From positions 121,739,415-121,803,414 of the forward strand of contig NC_089979.1 of assembly GCF_036417845.1 (NCBI RefSeq): DNA of 64,000 nt, given 5' to 3'. Below the pieces are notes generated by a model, which had not been told where the DNA came from, did not search any database, and saw only the letters and a program-made list of their open reading frames with translations. This document shows, one piece after another, positions 14,601 to 29,279 of this stretch (positions within the stretch are counted from its first letter, which is position 1; every line of letters starts with the position of its first letter). Both the position numbers and the translations under genes were made by a program. Source of the stretch: Apteryx mantelli. Its lineage: Eukaryota > Chordata > Aves > Apterygiformes > Apterygidae.

Positions 14601-15310
14601 ATCAGTCAAGGTGAATTTAGCAGCTCCCACACAGCACTTAGCCAACCCCCGTCCCATATTATTAAATTACCATCATTTTTTTTATGTCAATAGCAGCCAA
14701 AACCCACAAACAGCATCAAGATCCTATTGTAATAGGCATAAATACTCCTCTTTTTATCGGGCATGTGTAACAGCCTGAAAACACATAGAAGGAGCTGATC
14801 AACAAATACAGACTCTATTCTGCTACTCCACTGCAAGCTGGCAGTAGCTAGACAAGTAGCAACATGTAAGTGTTGGTCATCACGAACTGTCTGTTTTGTC
14901 AGCTTCTCCTATCATCCTATTATCTCAGCCAGGGACCTTCATCTTATACAATCTTTTACTTCCAAGTTCCAAGGGACAAGGACTTTTCTATCCCAATAAA
15001 GCTATGGCTTTTGGTTCCTCTGCACAGAGTATTGCATCTTGGGTTCATGGACTGTTGCAATAAGAATTTACATAGTCTTCCTCCCCCGCATCTTATTGCT
15101 TTGATAAATAATAATGAATTCCAGCATAACTGTTAGTATAAGATTTTCAAACCATTTCATTTCCTGTCTCTGTGAGCAGGATGTATTTGCTCTACTCTGG
15201 TTAACACTTCATCCATTTCCTTTTTTGTTTTGAATTATATGAACTCTAGCCTCAATACACATCACCAATGGTTAGATTTTCTAAGGTTTCAGCGAAGCTC
15301 CGTATTTTTA

Positions 15311-15810
15311 GTACTGTGTCCAGTTCCTGGCTCCCCAGTATGAGAAAGACAGGTGCATACTGGAGCAAGTCCAGCAAAGGGCCACAAAGATGATTCAGGG
15401 ACTGGAATATCTGTCATATGAGGAGAGGCTGAGAGAGCTGGGACTGTTTAGCTGGAGAAGAACAAGATCAGGGGGATCTGATCCATGTTTATAGACATCT
15501 GATGGGGGGGGAGTAAAGATGACAGAGTCAGACTCTTCTCAGTCATGCCCAGTGAAAGGACAAGAGGCAATGGGCCCAATTTGAAATAAAAGGAATTATG
15601 TTTAAACATAAGTAGAAAGTTTTTTACTGTAAGGGTGATCAAACACTGGAACCAGTTATCTAGAGAGGCCATGGAGTCTCCAATCCTTGGAGATGTTCAA
15701 AACCCAACTGGACATAGTCCTGGACAACCTGCTCTAGCTGACCCTCCTTGAGAAGGGGAGTTGGACTAGGTGATCTCCAGAGGTGCCTTCCACCCTCAGC
15801 GATTCCATGA
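15311..15810 (+). mobile_element. Degraded CR1 3' fragment
   Basis: About 500 bases align in order with the last part of the larger CR1 in this window: gtccagttcctggctcccca, ctggagcaagtccagcaaag, gaggctgagagagctggg, and ggagttggactaggtgatct near the end. The copy stops at gattccatga without the tandem octamer. Many substitutions, small indels and stops break the reading frame, so it is clearly older than the copy at 38285. It covers the C-terminal part of ORF2 plus the 3' UTR. Confidence 0.88.
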
Positions 15811-17835
15811 AATTGCAAGACTATTATAAAATCCTAAGTATATGCAAATGGTGGCATTGATTCTGCATAAAAGTAAGTGCTATTTAAAAACACAGATAGT
15901 GTTCTCTTTGTGAGAAGACTGAGTTAAAAAATGTCATAGGTAAACTGATTCCCAAATGTATAGGCTTGTTGGTATAGTGCCAAAATATACTTTTTAATTT
16001 TACTACAAGAAAGAATATTTGAGTTTTCATAATGCTTCCCTTAAACATAATACAGCATCCATGTGTAGAGGCATTCACATCTACATACAAATAACTATAT
16101 ACAGTACACATTTGGTTGTAAATATCTAACTTAGCATTGTTTGACCAGATAGTTGGTTTATAACTGCACCTAGACACCAAAGTATTCTGAAATTCTCTAC
16201 TTTCCCCCTATTCCAGGCATGAAATAGTTTTCTTCCCCCTTTTTCCTGAACACAGCTCATTCATTCTGCAAGAACACTGGGTCATGCTGACCAACAGCCT
16301 GTGATGGGAACTCAGCTTTTCCAGGGCCTCAATCCAGATGAACACACTCAGAAAAGAATGATCACAGCTCTGAAAAGAAGCACAGAAGCAACACCCATTT
16401 CTCAAAATTTTTCTTTTGTTAAGTTATTCATATTCACCAACCTTTCCCATTATCAGAAGACACTGTTCATATGTACTACAAAACTGAATTAACAGGTTGA
16501 TAAAACAGTAGACAGAAGCTGAGACTTCTACACTTATATCCTGTTATATTTTCATTTACCTCCCTCCCATTGTGTTTTACCACATATAGGAATCTGTAGG
16601 GCATCAATAGATCACGTGCAGGGTGCCTGAGTAGGTGCCATATGGCTGAAAGGTGGATTGTCAATGGTGTACACAGGGCTCATGTGCCTCAGAGGCCGCG
16701 TATACATCTCTTCAGCTCTTCATTGTTTTCAGGAATTATTCCTTTACTATCCACCCTGAGTTCGCAACTGCAGAGTTTCTTTCATATGGACAAGAGTCTG
16801 AAGCTTTATGCTTGTGTGGCCACACTGAGAATACAGAAGAGATTTCCTTGTGGTCCTGCAAATGACCTCCCTTTACTTTCTGTGCATTCAGGGAGACTAT
16901 TTGTCTTTTTAAAACTCTGTGGTATTGGGATTTGTGCTCCATTTGTTACCAACTCTCCTAAGTTCTTCTCCGCATTACCAGTTTCTAATCAGCAGCCTTC
17001 CATTTTATGAAGTGTGACCCTCTAGCATATTGTTTAACATTTATCTAAATTAAAATCTCACCCTATTTAAAATTTGCCTCTTACTCTAAAATCTCTTGAT
17101 CTGAGCTAGTGCTGTTGTGCCTGAAGGGGCAGTAAGGCTAGTAAGGACATGCTGAAATCTGCTGTTTGTGAATTTGACACCTAGCCAAGCTTCTTCACAC
17201 ATCTAACACCCTCCCTTGTCATCCAAGGTCTAACATGTTAGATCCCCACAGTCTTGTCTACCTAACACAATGAGTCTTCCAATAAAGTTGTTGAGCAGTT
17301 AGTGTCCTCAGTTTTGCCTTCAAACACAGGAAATGAATTAAGACTGTCTAAAAACACACTAAGTTGCTAGCCAGCAGAAAATACATGGAGAAAAGAGTGT
17401 TGCAATGAAGGAGCCTTTTCTCATTAGCCTTCCTTTTCTCACACATGCAAGTCTTCCAGCTCTGAAGAGGACCTGTGAATGTTTTCTATCTCATACTGTG
17501 AAGACCCCTATGCAAAAACAGTTTCACAGAGGTTTGACTTGAGTGGAGAACATTTACAAGTACAGGACAGCCCTTGTCTTTAATAGGCCTCTTGTTTACG
17601 ACATAGTCAGAATCACACAAGGTCAGATTCTCTAGGAAACTCACTCTTATTTAAACATAAGATTCAAGCTTTGGCAAATCAGCACACTGGACATCAAGGA
17701 CTAGGTCTGTAGATGTATTTAGAGAAAGGAGACTCTTAACATATTTTGAGAAGCCCTATAAGAGCTTTTTTTTTAATCTTAACCAGGAGAGTTATAGTAA
17801 GAGCCACAAGTGCTGCTTCTTTTGAGAGACCTTCC

Positions 17836-17860
17836 TTTTTTTTTTTTTTTTTTTTTTTTT
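17836..17860. repeat. Homopolymer T tract (25)
   Basis: A run of about 25 T. It is not preceded on either strand by a recognisable retrotransposon body, so it is listed as a simple repeat. Confidence 0.95.
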
Positions 17861-20497
17861 AAATTGGTGCATAAGTAAGAGGGAATGTCTTTTTCAAACC
17901 TGAGTCTGGTTTTAGCAATTCACTCTTAAATACTTGGGACTGGTTTCAAAACATTTCTCAGATAAGACCAGGAGAAGATAACGGAATTTAACATGCATTC
18001 TGCCAGGTTTCAGATACAGCTTTCTCTTGTATTTTAAAGAGACACAAAGTTCACTAAAATGGAAGTAGTAACTTCTAGCAGCTCACCTCTGCTACTCAGC
18101 CTGGTGTGTAATATACCCTACTATGTTTTTTTATGTGTTTTTGTAAAACTTTTTTTACATAGCTACCATTCCCAAGATACTGCAACAGTTGAGAACAAAA
18201 AATAACAACTAACCTCTTTTCCCACCTTCTCATGGCCTATATTTCCTCTTTTCCTTCTCCGAAGCCCTTTCAAATGTTCCCCGGGGAACATTTCCCTTGA
18301 TAAGACTGCTGCATGCCACAGAAGGAAGGGAGGGGAATTGCAGTGCTGGCTTTATAAAAGCTCACTCTAGGGCCTCCTCCTCTCACTTAAAGGGACCTAA
18401 CCAAGTCCATGGCTTATGGATAATGCTGCTAGATAATTCTAGATTTCTTCCTCTTGCCTTTTTGAGACTTGATTCAGCTTTGGTTTTGAGGCTGAAGTAA
18501 GCAAACAAAGAGAGGAGATACTGTGAGTACATGAAATCTGACTCATCCTGCAGTAGAGAGTGTGAGTCCTGCTAATGACAGGATGCGCAGGATCTAACTG
18601 AAAGCATGCATGCAATTTGAAAGCTTGGTGGAGAGTGAGGACCAGTTTTAGGAAGTGCTGAGCACCTGCAATTCCAGGTGCAATTAATAGCTCAGCTGCT
18701 TAGCATCTTTTGAGAAAATCATACCCTACTTCATAAGAGACTCCATCTTTAAATGCCTACCTCTCAGGCCAATTCACTTCTATACTGATCAGATAAAAAG
18801 AAGAATGTGTTGGAAACCTACGTAAAGCAAAAGCAAGAACCACCATGACAGTTTAGAGTGATAAATAGAATGAAAGCTTGGCCAACAGGCTCCTGAATTT
18901 CATGTAGTTAATTGGCAAATGCCTAACATGAAGAATGGTATTTGAAAGTAAAAAGATGCTCAAAAAACTGATTCTGGAAAAGTATTTCTGGTTTAGACTT
19001 TTTTTCTGTTTATATATCAAAGGAGACTCTTCCTAGTAACTGCATGTCAATCTGTTCTTTCTGCTTTTTACACACACTAAAAATTATTTTGGGATTCAAT
19101 TAGCTGTCAATTTTGGATAGCCTGGATCTCTCTTGTTGAGGATATACAGCCACTTTCAACAACATCAAGCAGTGGATATTGCTCTCATTATTAACGGATG
19201 ATCAAAGAGGTGTGATTAGAGAATGGGATGGAATGGTATTTTCTGTTTTAGAAATTAATGTTATGTCTAACGTGGAGCATCCATAGCCAGATGTGTCATC
19301 ATATCACAAAAACCAACTGCAGAATGCAAAGATATGAGACATAGATGATGATCACAAATAGTCAAAAAAAAACTTTTCTATGACAAATTGAAAAGATGCA
19401 GACTGCTTTAGAGCAGGCAGGAGATAGACATGGAGGGAAGTAAAAGGGAGACATAAGCCCAAGTTACAGCAAAGAAAAGTTGAGCTGCTATGTGCTTCTT
19501 TTACCCCATGTGAACAGGGGAAGAAGCAAGCCACAACACATCTGAAACATATGAAAGGAGTGATATTTATGTAGGCTTTCTTTTGAATAAAATAGCAAAT
19601 GATTACAATGTGATTTTTTTTCTTTTTTTTTTGCTGCAGTTCGTCTCAGAGGTCAGATATTAGTCACATTTAAAACAAGACTGGACATGTAAGTACATAG
19701 TGGGAACATTCAATAGAAAGGGTACAGACTGGGATACAAATCTGTATGCTTCAGGGCACAAGTCCCTAATCAGCTCTGATGAATTAGAAACTGGACTTTT
19801 ATAAGCTATTATCCCAGGAAATCCAGAGAAGGAGTTGTTAACTTATTTATAATGCTTTTGACACAAAATACAAGGGGAGAATACAGACACAAAAAGAAAT
19901 ACAAATTGAATTAGCAAAAACACAAATGAATCAACATGTGATGACTTAGGAGGAAAAATACAACTTGCTCTTTAAAAAAAGAAAGGGATGAAACATAATT
20001 CATTAGCCATAAAGAAACAGAGAGAGGTTCTGAGGTTAGGTGTAGTATGATGGAAATATGAGGTGATAGGAAAAATGTTCCACATTTATGAGTGGAAGAG
20101 AAAAAGGCATCACAGTCATAAGGGGAGAGGAAACAACTGCAGCATACTGAGGCGATGAAGAAATGGATCTTTTTATTAAAATTAAAATTACTGAGAACTA
20201 AATTACAGAGCAGATGCAGATGTGATTTTTAATGTTTAAAAGTTTTATTAATATAAGCTGATTCTTCTCTGAGGGAAGCAGTTTGTCTAAATGATTTGCA
20301 ATACATACTTTCTCATCCTGAGCCTGGATGTGGTTCAGTTCTAGCCCAGGCAGAAGGTAACAGAGAAATGATCCTTCCCCAAAAGCACTGAAACTTGTTG
20401 ACAGGAAAGTGTGATGAAAGTTGAATTATATGTTTTGTGCACAGAAATGATAATTTGTCAGGGTTGTTCATCTAGCTTCCTTTGACACTAAATGCTC

Positions 20498-20520
20498 AAG
20501 GAAGGAAGGAAGGAAGGAAG
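20498..20520. repeat. (AAGG)n tetranucleotide repeat
   Basis: Between five and six perfect AAGG units in a row. Confidence 0.9.
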
Positions 20521-21089
20521 AGTAAACCTGCCACAGATTTTGTTTCTCATGAGGCAAATCTGATGAACACATTCCAATTGCAAAGTATGCTATGTTATTA
20601 ACTTTTCTCAACTCTCAACACTCCATATGTTGATAGACAATCTATTGGTAGCTAGAGTGTGCTGACTTCTTCATTATGTTAGGGTGGCCTCAAATGTGCA
20701 GTAAGCCTTGTTTCAGCCCAGCCTGTCTTACTATCTTTCTCCAGGTTGAAGTCAAGAGAAACTACTGGCAAGCTGCTTTTATACAACCCTAGCAAGACAC
20801 GTGCAACATCATTTTATCATCACTATACCATCGTTGCTGGAGTTCATTGACCAGCCATGTGCATACAACTGATTTCACTGGAAGCAAGACTAGATTCGCA
20901 TGGCAAGCAGGCAAGCAGGCAATGTGATGGGGGAGCAGCAGCTGCGGTGTGTGCCTGTGCCCCACAGCCACAGGTGCACAAAAGACATAGGTGCACAAAA
21001 CACCAGACTTTCCCCTATTCTGTGCTCCAAATGCAGATGGTCAGTGGATTACAGATCAGGTCAACAATCTGCTCGTGGCATATAAGAGC

Positions 21090-21640
21090 TCAGAGTGGGA
21101 TAAAGTTGGTGATGTGGCACAGCACAGAAGTGAGGCGCAAGGGACAGGGAGCCGAGAGTCCGGCGCAATAACACGGCTGGCACAGCAGGGCCCTCACCAG
21201 CCAGGGCCCCATCCCTGAACCACCATCACCACTGAATGAGGTGAGCAGGGCAGGCTTGGGATGGGAGCCAGGGTCAGCCAGAGACCAAAAAATCATGTAA
21301 GTCCATGGGTGATGAGGCAGGTTGGAAGTCAGGCCAGGAAGTTGGTTTGTGGGACAAGGTCAGCGTCTGGATCAGCAGAGGTCCACAGCCAGGCACGGGC
21401 AGGCTGTGACACAGCTGGAATGTAGATTGGTTGGGGGGGCCAGAGCCTCAGCTTAAAAGCAGATCTCAGGTGAAAGGGGGGACAGCCCCCACTGGGGCCT
21501 CCCAGCTCTCTTCCCAAGACTACCAGCTGCCCAGCTGCATGATCTCTAAATTGGCCCTGAGCCCAGGCCACCAAAGCCCCGGAAGGGTGGGAGATGCACT
21601 CAGGGCCCTGACACAAGAGGTGAAAGACTGTCCTCATTCA
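21090..21640. other. GC-richer patch of unknown origin
   Basis: This patch stands out from the AT-rich surroundings. It is rich in cagg, ggtcag and caggca words, for example ggacaaggtcagcgtctgga and ccacagccaggcacgggcag. That word pattern is typical of some diverged dispersed repeats, but no terminal repeats or coding motifs were seen. The open frames over it on both strands show no recognisable domain. Confidence 0.35.
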
Positions 21641-21954
21641 TTTCTGCCAAACAGAAGGAGTATTGTCTATTTCCTGTATCAGAAGTTATGGCATGAGAAG
21701 ATCTATGTTCTCTTTGTAAGTCCCACAGTTTGCCTTAAGCAATTCAGAAGAGCAGCCATACCCAGTCAGAGAACATTTCCACCTAGACCTGTCTCCTACA
21801 ATGACCTGTAGTGGAGACATAAAGAACTGACCCAGAGCAGAATGGTGTCACTTCCCCAGGATACTTTTACCAACTTCCAGCAATCTGCAGGTCAAGGACT
21901 TCCTGCACCAGAAGTGGTATCTCTACGTATAACAGCCCAGATGAATATTGCTTG

Positions 21955-22080
21955 CATGAATTTGTCTAATTCCTCTAAAAGCCCATATAAAACCCTTGGT
22001 GCCCACAACATCCTGTGGCAATGAGTTCCACTACTTAGCTTTCTTCCATCTGGCGAATTCCTTTATGAATCACTTTGAGT
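21955..22080. repeat. Candidate old dispersed repeat, family not named
   Basis: The core caacatcctgtggcaatgag, preceded by tgaatttgtctaattcctct and followed by ttccac, resembles a sequence I recall as recurring in avian and other sauropsid intergenic DNA and transcripts. I cannot assign a family name with confidence, and orientation is unknown. Confidence 0.35.
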
Positions 22081-25000
22081 TCCTCTAAAAACAAAAAGCT
22101 ATTTATTACCACAGCTAAATTACTGCTGAATTTTTATGGGTAACTGAGAACAGACCTTGCCTGACCTGCTATATAGAAGTATCAGTTGCTTTGAATGATT
22201 TGACATTACTGTGCAAACATAAAATTTCTGGCTTAGAAATACTAGTAAAAGGATTCTTGGGAAGAAATGATACAATGTATTTAGTTTTCTTAAGACCTGG
22301 CAGCCAAAATTTTGATCAGATAAAAAGGGAAGTAAAGGGCATAATGTTAGCAGAAATTTTATAGGAAAGAGATACCTTCAGAGACTAAATGAGCAGAGTA
22401 ATCACAGAGTCAGTGCCATTTATCATTGAGAAAAGACTCGGCATTTCCACTGTAACCTTCTGTTTCTATGGAAAAGGCCTTCTGTTGGCTCTTTCCCTGT
22501 TATGATCAGTATGATACAATGAACATGTACAAATGCTGTTTCCAGACGCTACCATGTTTTTGTGCTAGAGAAAGAGTATACAATTTGTCAGTCAGAAAGT
22601 GTTTAAGATATGTTTGAAACAAAATTACTTTACAATTATTGTATTTGGGTTATTCAATACAGCATATAGCTGGGAAACACTCCCTGACTCTAAGGATTAT
22701 AGAGAAAATGTGAAAAGTAACGTTGCAGTACTGGGATAAACCAATAAGTCAACATAATGATATCATGCACTGCTGTTACCAAATGCAGAGAGTTTTTCAT
22801 TGCCTTTTGAATTCCCTGTGTCTCTGCAATGGGATTGTGCACTCTGGGGAATTAGGATAGAGTGCTGTTATACTTTTTTCACAATTGCCTTATGGAGTGT
22901 AGGAAAACTTGCCCCATACCTGAATATTTTTCTCTCCTTTGTACCCATTAGATTGAAGGAGTGCTTTTCAAACTCAGCTCTCTGGAGAGTCCATTGCCAA
23001 GGCTAGCTGGACACACATGTTGTAGGGCCCAGCTTTAGGCCTAGCACACAGTGAGCTTCCGGACTATCTTGAATTGCTCCAAGCAACTTCGAGCCGTTGC
23101 TGGTCTTCAACAGCAACTTGCATCGTAAGAGAAGATCCCATGTCCCCATCTGATGCAGGAGGCTGATACTGGTGGCGCTCTGATGGCCTTAAAATGATGG
23201 AAAATGAAGCCTCCATTTTCCTCCTGCCTCCATTTAAGTTTTTTTTGGAAGAGCCATGTTAAGGACTTCTGTACACAGTTCAACTTGTTGAATTCTCTTG
23301 AGCTGCTATGATATTTTGGTGGAAGAATAAAGAGCTAAGCTTTATATTTGCAGGAGAACATTTAAATGTCAGGTTTCTAGTGGAGTTAGTGCTATCACCA
23401 CTGAAATTAACAGGGCATCTCAAAAGCCCCCCCTTATTTTTCTATTTAAAGCCCTTCAGCGCACAGATCACTCTATCACCCTATAAATGCTTACAGTGCA
23501 TGTGTACAACATAATGCTTTTCTCCTTCCATTTTTTTTCCAGGGCATTCCATGAAATAACTTGTTGACATTATCCTGTGATTTACTACTGTTGTCTTTTG
23601 CTTTTCATATCTCTCCACTCCAGAGTGCAGTAAGCTAACCTTCTGCTCTGTTGGCTCAATGCAATTTCCCTTATCACCTCATGGGAGCTAAATCCATCTC
23701 TTCTTTGTAAGCTTTTGATTCTGCTTTAAATAATAATCTTCAGGCTGACTTTACAAAAAGTGCACTGTACTCCCTGTTGCCAATACAATGTTAGAGTCCA
23801 TAAATAAATGTATTAGAACAGTCTTAATAAAAAGTTATTAATAGTGCAAGAAAATAACATTTGCTTAAACTATGAATTATTTGCCTGGGAAGCCTGAATA
23901 TCTGAAACATCTGTATTTATTTTGACTGCATCAAATTTGATTCAAAAGTATATAATACTGGGTATTTCATCCCCTTGATGTCCACACAGAGTGCCCATTA
24001 ATGGAAATTAAATAAATCTACTGTGTGAGAGAGAAGAAGGTTGCAGGGATAGAAACAAGCACTTTTGGCAAAAAGGAAAGCAGTCTTTAATATCCATTTT
24101 TTGTGTGTCAATTACAGTATTTGTGCATAATTTACCCAATGCATTCGCATACTGTTCCACTGCATTTATATCTTTTCAAAATCAGTTTGCCATGATGAAA
24201 ATGATGTAGATTTCAAGGAGTTCTCTGCTCACTACACACGAAGCTCAGGCAGCTGGAAGTACAGACCAATTCTCACCTAAGGCTGAGAGGTTCTTTAAGT
24301 CCCAACACCCACTCACTCCTTGGCCTGGGAAGTTACAACCGCTGTTATGAAGTGAACATTGGTCTACTATAAACTCGATTTTGCCACCACTAATTCATTG
24401 CATATAGATCACAGAATAGCCATATATATAAACATTTTCTGTCCACTGCAGAACTGACCTTGGTTCTATCTTTTAACTAATAAAGGTGTGGTAACTGATC
24501 TATTTGAGCATTTCCTATATATGGTGTAGACAGAACAGAAATGTTTGTTTCCCATAATCTCTACCTGGACGTTCATTCCCCTGGTTGCCTCCCCGTCGTC
24601 CAGGTAAATAACCACTCTGTAACCTCACAGAATCATGACACTGACTAGCTGTGCTCTAAGGTTCTAATAAATACTTTCAAGCTGAATCCATTATTAAGCA
24701 TTTACAGCAAATCATTCCAAATGTCTAGTATTAAATTATAGAATGTTCTTGATTCAGTCTTTCAGCCATTTGTGATCCACTGTAAAATTACCTCATGTAT
24801 TTTGTCCAGTGATGGCATGTACATATAGGTAGCATAGATGAAGCACATTTATAACAGGAGGGTTTATTGCATGCATTTTCCACAGAAAGGATGAAGACAA
24901 AGCTAAAATTAAGCCTTACCTCCATCCTCAGATTCAGCTGTGATCCTCCCTACCACAAGCTGAAGAGACACTAGAAAGCAAAACGGGTATTTTACAAGAG

Positions 25001-26944
25001 CACTGCGTATGTTGCATCTTCTCTGCAAATAAAATGCTTTAGTTTCTACAGCTGACATTAAAGCACCTTTGTATAACCACAGTATTGATTTATAAAATAA
25101 TATGAAGTGTCAAACCAGAGCTATCAGAGGACAATTTCCAGTGTAATCCAAAGTACCTCCAACAATGTCATGTCAGACTTTTGGGTTTACACTGGGATAA
25201 ACAAATCAGAATTTGATGTAATATTATCTAAATATAATGTAACTGATGCAGAGGGACTCTAAGAAGAATGAGATGTGCAGGCTCTGAGCCTTTGGGAGCG
25301 TACTATGCTAACTGGTGCTGTGTTATAGATTAATGATCTTTCACATCAATAATTTCAGTTCTTAATAATGAAAAGCTTTTATTTCTTTTTCCTATGAAAG
25401 TACTCTGGGAAAATCATAGTCTATCAGGGACAAACTTCTTAAGCCATTAATGTCTTGGGATTGGCTGAAGTCATGATGATAAAACCAGCATCCTGTAAGA
25501 TGCCATTTATTAACATGGCCATACATTCAAAGGAAAAAAACTTGTCACTCTTGTGATATCATTTTCAAGATCACAAAATACTGATACAAAAGTTCACTTA
25601 AAATACTGTCCTTTTTCACTCAGCAGTGTATGTATTTTCAGAACTGAAGCTCTATGTACCTTTCAAGTTCTAAAGTGACTACAAATAACAAAGATCAGTA
25701 ATACTCATATGCTTTTTCAGCCAAAGGACAATTCAAAATTTTCACCCCAAACATCATTTACCCAATGGCACGCTTGTTCTACTGAGTCACTTCTGTCAGG
25801 TAAAAACAGCAAAGTCTATCCTTTATAACAATGTGTCCTGAACAAATATTTTTTACACACACGCAGTAATTTTGACTTGGGAATTGAGGAATTCCCAAGC
25901 ACTAGAAAAATCATGTAACTTTCTAGGTAAATCATTAGCATATGGTCTCTGACGTCAGGGAAGTCACTCTGAAATTAAATTCCTCCCTCTTCAGCAAGAA
26001 ATCCTGACTGTGCTGAAGGTGATGGAAATCCCCTTACTGATTTCAGTGGGAGAAGGTTTTTAGCCCAGTCTTTTTAAAGCATTGGTCTAGAACAGGCTTT
26101 ACCAAGTTATTCTGCAAACAGCCTCACTTCTGAGCTTGCAGTCTGGCGGGGAGCGCTATGCCCTCACTTTGCTTACAGCCCCCATCTGTGAGTCAGAGAT
26201 TCCATCTGGAGCAGTTGAGCTATTGATAAAGATTAGCAAACAGCAAAAATCAGTCTTGCATTAGAAAAGTGGTCTTGTTTCCAGTGTAATAAGTCATCTT
26301 CTCATTTCACATGAGATGAAGCCCTAAGGTCAGAGCTCTACCACCTGTGCAACCACTCCTGAATTTTTCTAAGTCTTCTCCAACTCTCTGACCAGATTAA
26401 AGCATTAAACTTTTGCTAGGCAACAGAAGGGACAGGTTGGATGAACAAATTTCAGTATGCATGATGGCAAGTTCCTCTGAAAGCTTTATCAACTGTTTAT
26501 TAATGCTTGACAAGAAGGCTGATAAAAACAGCTGTGCAGAAAGATTAAATATATTTCCCATGCTGACATCCATATTGATTCAGAGTTCACAAAAACCTCA
26601 TAAAATATTAGTTATAAAGCTGTATCCATCCAGGCTGGTCTTTAAACAGATTACACATTGTTTTGTCAGTCAGGATGTTTCATCAGAAATAAAACAGGTA
26701 AAACTAAATGAGAATTTACAGGTGATTCTCTTGCCTCAAAATTTGCTGCTTTCCAAGAAAGAAGGGTAATGGAAAGAATGAAATTCAGATGAATGGACTG
26801 CAGACAGCAGCAGTAAACATTTATGTTTGCCCTGGTAGCTTATTACAGTGTGTGTAAAAAGGCCAAAGGAAGATCTCATATCCTTACTCTTACTGCTCTA
26901 GAGTGAATGGTGCTGGTAGGGTGCCAGGTAACATATTATCAAAG

Positions 26945-26996
26945 AGTCATAAAACATATGGATAGAAAGGACATTTAGAAGTTATCTAATCCAATG
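26945..26996 (-). mobile_element. Probable short CR1 3'-end relic, reverse orientation
   Basis: The stretch gatagaaaggacatttagaa followed by gttatctaatccaatg resembles the reverse complement of the CR1 3' UTR (ggttggaaaggacctctgga, then a gatcatctagtccaac-type sequence). It is preceded by agagtcataaaacatatg, like a decayed octamer tail. It is only about 50 bases long and well diverged, so this is a tentative assignment. Confidence 0.45.
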
Positions 26997-29279
26997 TTTC
27001 TCAGTAGGTTGTATATGGACCATTGCTGGCCATATCATATCTTAGATGGCACAATCTCAGAACAATTGCAAAAACCTAATGTTAGTGAAATATACAGTCA
27101 AATATAAGCAAATAAATAAAAATGATGGTGAAAAGAGTGAAATGTGAACAGCCCAAATATTATTTGGTTATACAAGAAACCATTACAACAGAATCAAGTA
27201 AGATCATTCTTTCTTTCTTTGCTTAAAGTTTGGCTTATTCTTTTAACTAAAAAAATGCTGAACATTGATACAGTCTATGACTCTGCCCCTAAGCGGGGTC
27301 CATTTTGTGTCACATTCCTAACAGTGTTTGTTTACTCTGTATTCAGACTTTCTGTGATGGAAAGACTACAACTTCCACAAGCGATATACTGAGTAATGGA
27401 GTGGTCTACTAAGTCAGCTGAGTAATTTATGGGTCAGAATGTGGCCTGCTATGATTTGTTCATACAGCAGTTTCTTAAGAAAACGAAAATAAGAATATTA
27501 AACACATATATGTTTAATACATATTCTTTCATTCTTTTCTGGAGAAGAGCATCCATTTTCAGAGAGGAATAAACAAGGAATAATTAGCAACTAAGCATAA
27601 AATGATGAAATACTGAAAGTCATTAGTCACTGAGACAGTTTTAGTAAGCTTACTCAAAACTATCCTGAAAGTCTACAGAAATGTTGTGGTACTACAAAAT
27701 TAAATCAAATACCCAAGGACTAGGCATTAGGTGATGCTATCATACTAGCCTGTCACATTTGCAGATTTGGGATCAGATTCTTCTTTATTTACATGATCTG
27801 AAAGGAGGCTTGACAGTTTTATTCTAGTCCCTTTTTGTAGATATCGGAGAAGAATGGCTGTTGCAGTTGCACAGCTGGCTGTGCTTGTTCAGAAAAGGCT
27901 TGGCATGTGAGTAGGAGTGATGCTGTACCTAAGGAATAGGCAGTACATGCTCCTGTTACTAGCACATGAAAATGGGCAGCAAAATATCACAAAACCTGGC
28001 TTCTACTCTTGAGCACATGCCAAGGAGTTCCATCTGGTATGCCAGGCCAACATAGGGACCTACATGCTGCCACGCAGGAGTTGCCAAGAAGTGCAAATGA
28101 AGGTGTGGTATGTGGAGCGTAGGTGGTGTCAGTGAAAAAGCAACTTGTTACATGGTCATACGACTCCTTAGGAAAACCGTATCAATGCAGTAAAGTCAGT
28201 GTAAATGATCATCTCCATGAGGCAATATTGTGCTATGAAAACAAATCCTTTACTTTGCAGAGAATATGGCTCATCTGGCCTGGTTGCTTGAGAGAGTTCA
28301 TCACTTTTTGCTTAGCCGTCAAAATCATCTGTAAAGCTTTTGGTCACAGTATCTAGGTTTGAATGTCTAGAGGCTGGGAGGGGGCACAGTCAGTGGAGAT
28401 TCCTCACTGATTTTTCCTCCCAGTCTCACACAATCCTGGTGCTTTGACTGGAGCAGTCTGGAAAGATAGATTATATCAGCAAGGTTTCAAAATATGTATG
28501 TTTGCTTGCTGTGTGCATATGAATATGAATTAATAATACTTTAAAAATAAAATGCTTCTGTGCTAGTTGAAGCAAAGATTTGACACCCAAAGATTGTAGG
28601 TATACAATCCAAAGGATGAATCCATACCCAAAGTATGTAGGTAAGGGGCAGCTCTTACCCTTCCTTTTATATAAAAAGGCAAGATAATTCTTCATCAGCT
28701 TAGCTTACTGTACATGAGACAAAAGAGGGTCAAACGGCTAGTAATTAAGGATGGTTAAGAGGCAAATTATCAGACATGAAGAAAAATTTTTCAGATAATC
28801 CTCTGAAACACCCTTCAGTACAATGCTTGTGAGACTGAAGTAAAGGAGATTGTATGCTGTGTAACTTTAATTTGTGAGCCTCAATTAAAAAAACTCTTTC
28901 CTGAGGAAACTGGGGCTAAGGTCCACAGATGTTGATTAAATATACTGAAAATTCCTTCTAGCATCAAATCACTTGGTTACCTGAAATTATTCTTTGGCCA
29001 CTTTCTGCATACAGGTAATCAGGCTGATAGTATATGGTATAGTACAGATGTCAGCTTGTTTTTTCACCTGGAAACTCAAGAAACAAGCACTATATTGGAA
29101 GTAATATTGTGGCACATTTATCTAAGTTATAGATAAAGTGAAAATCATTTCTATTTTTAAGACCATGAAGGTCCTAATGAGCATTTTAAATTATTCCTCA
29201 CTCCTCATGAGAAGTCTGGCCCACAGAATTATCATGTTAGCCTTGACACTGTAGGCTAATTAGAAATTAAGCAAAACAG

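Larger units (their letters stand above)
1..15310. other. AT-rich intergenic DNA, no gene recognised
   Basis: Only short open frames without recognisable domains occur. The contents seen are the TA/TG microsatellite at 1868, A15 at 455-469, T16 at 3677-3692, G11 at 4093, the tandem duplication at 3416 and A14 at 13011-13024. A hydrophobic open stretch on the minus strand near 13491-13652 is discussed as a finding. No tRNA, rRNA or exon chain was seen. Confidence 0.7.
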
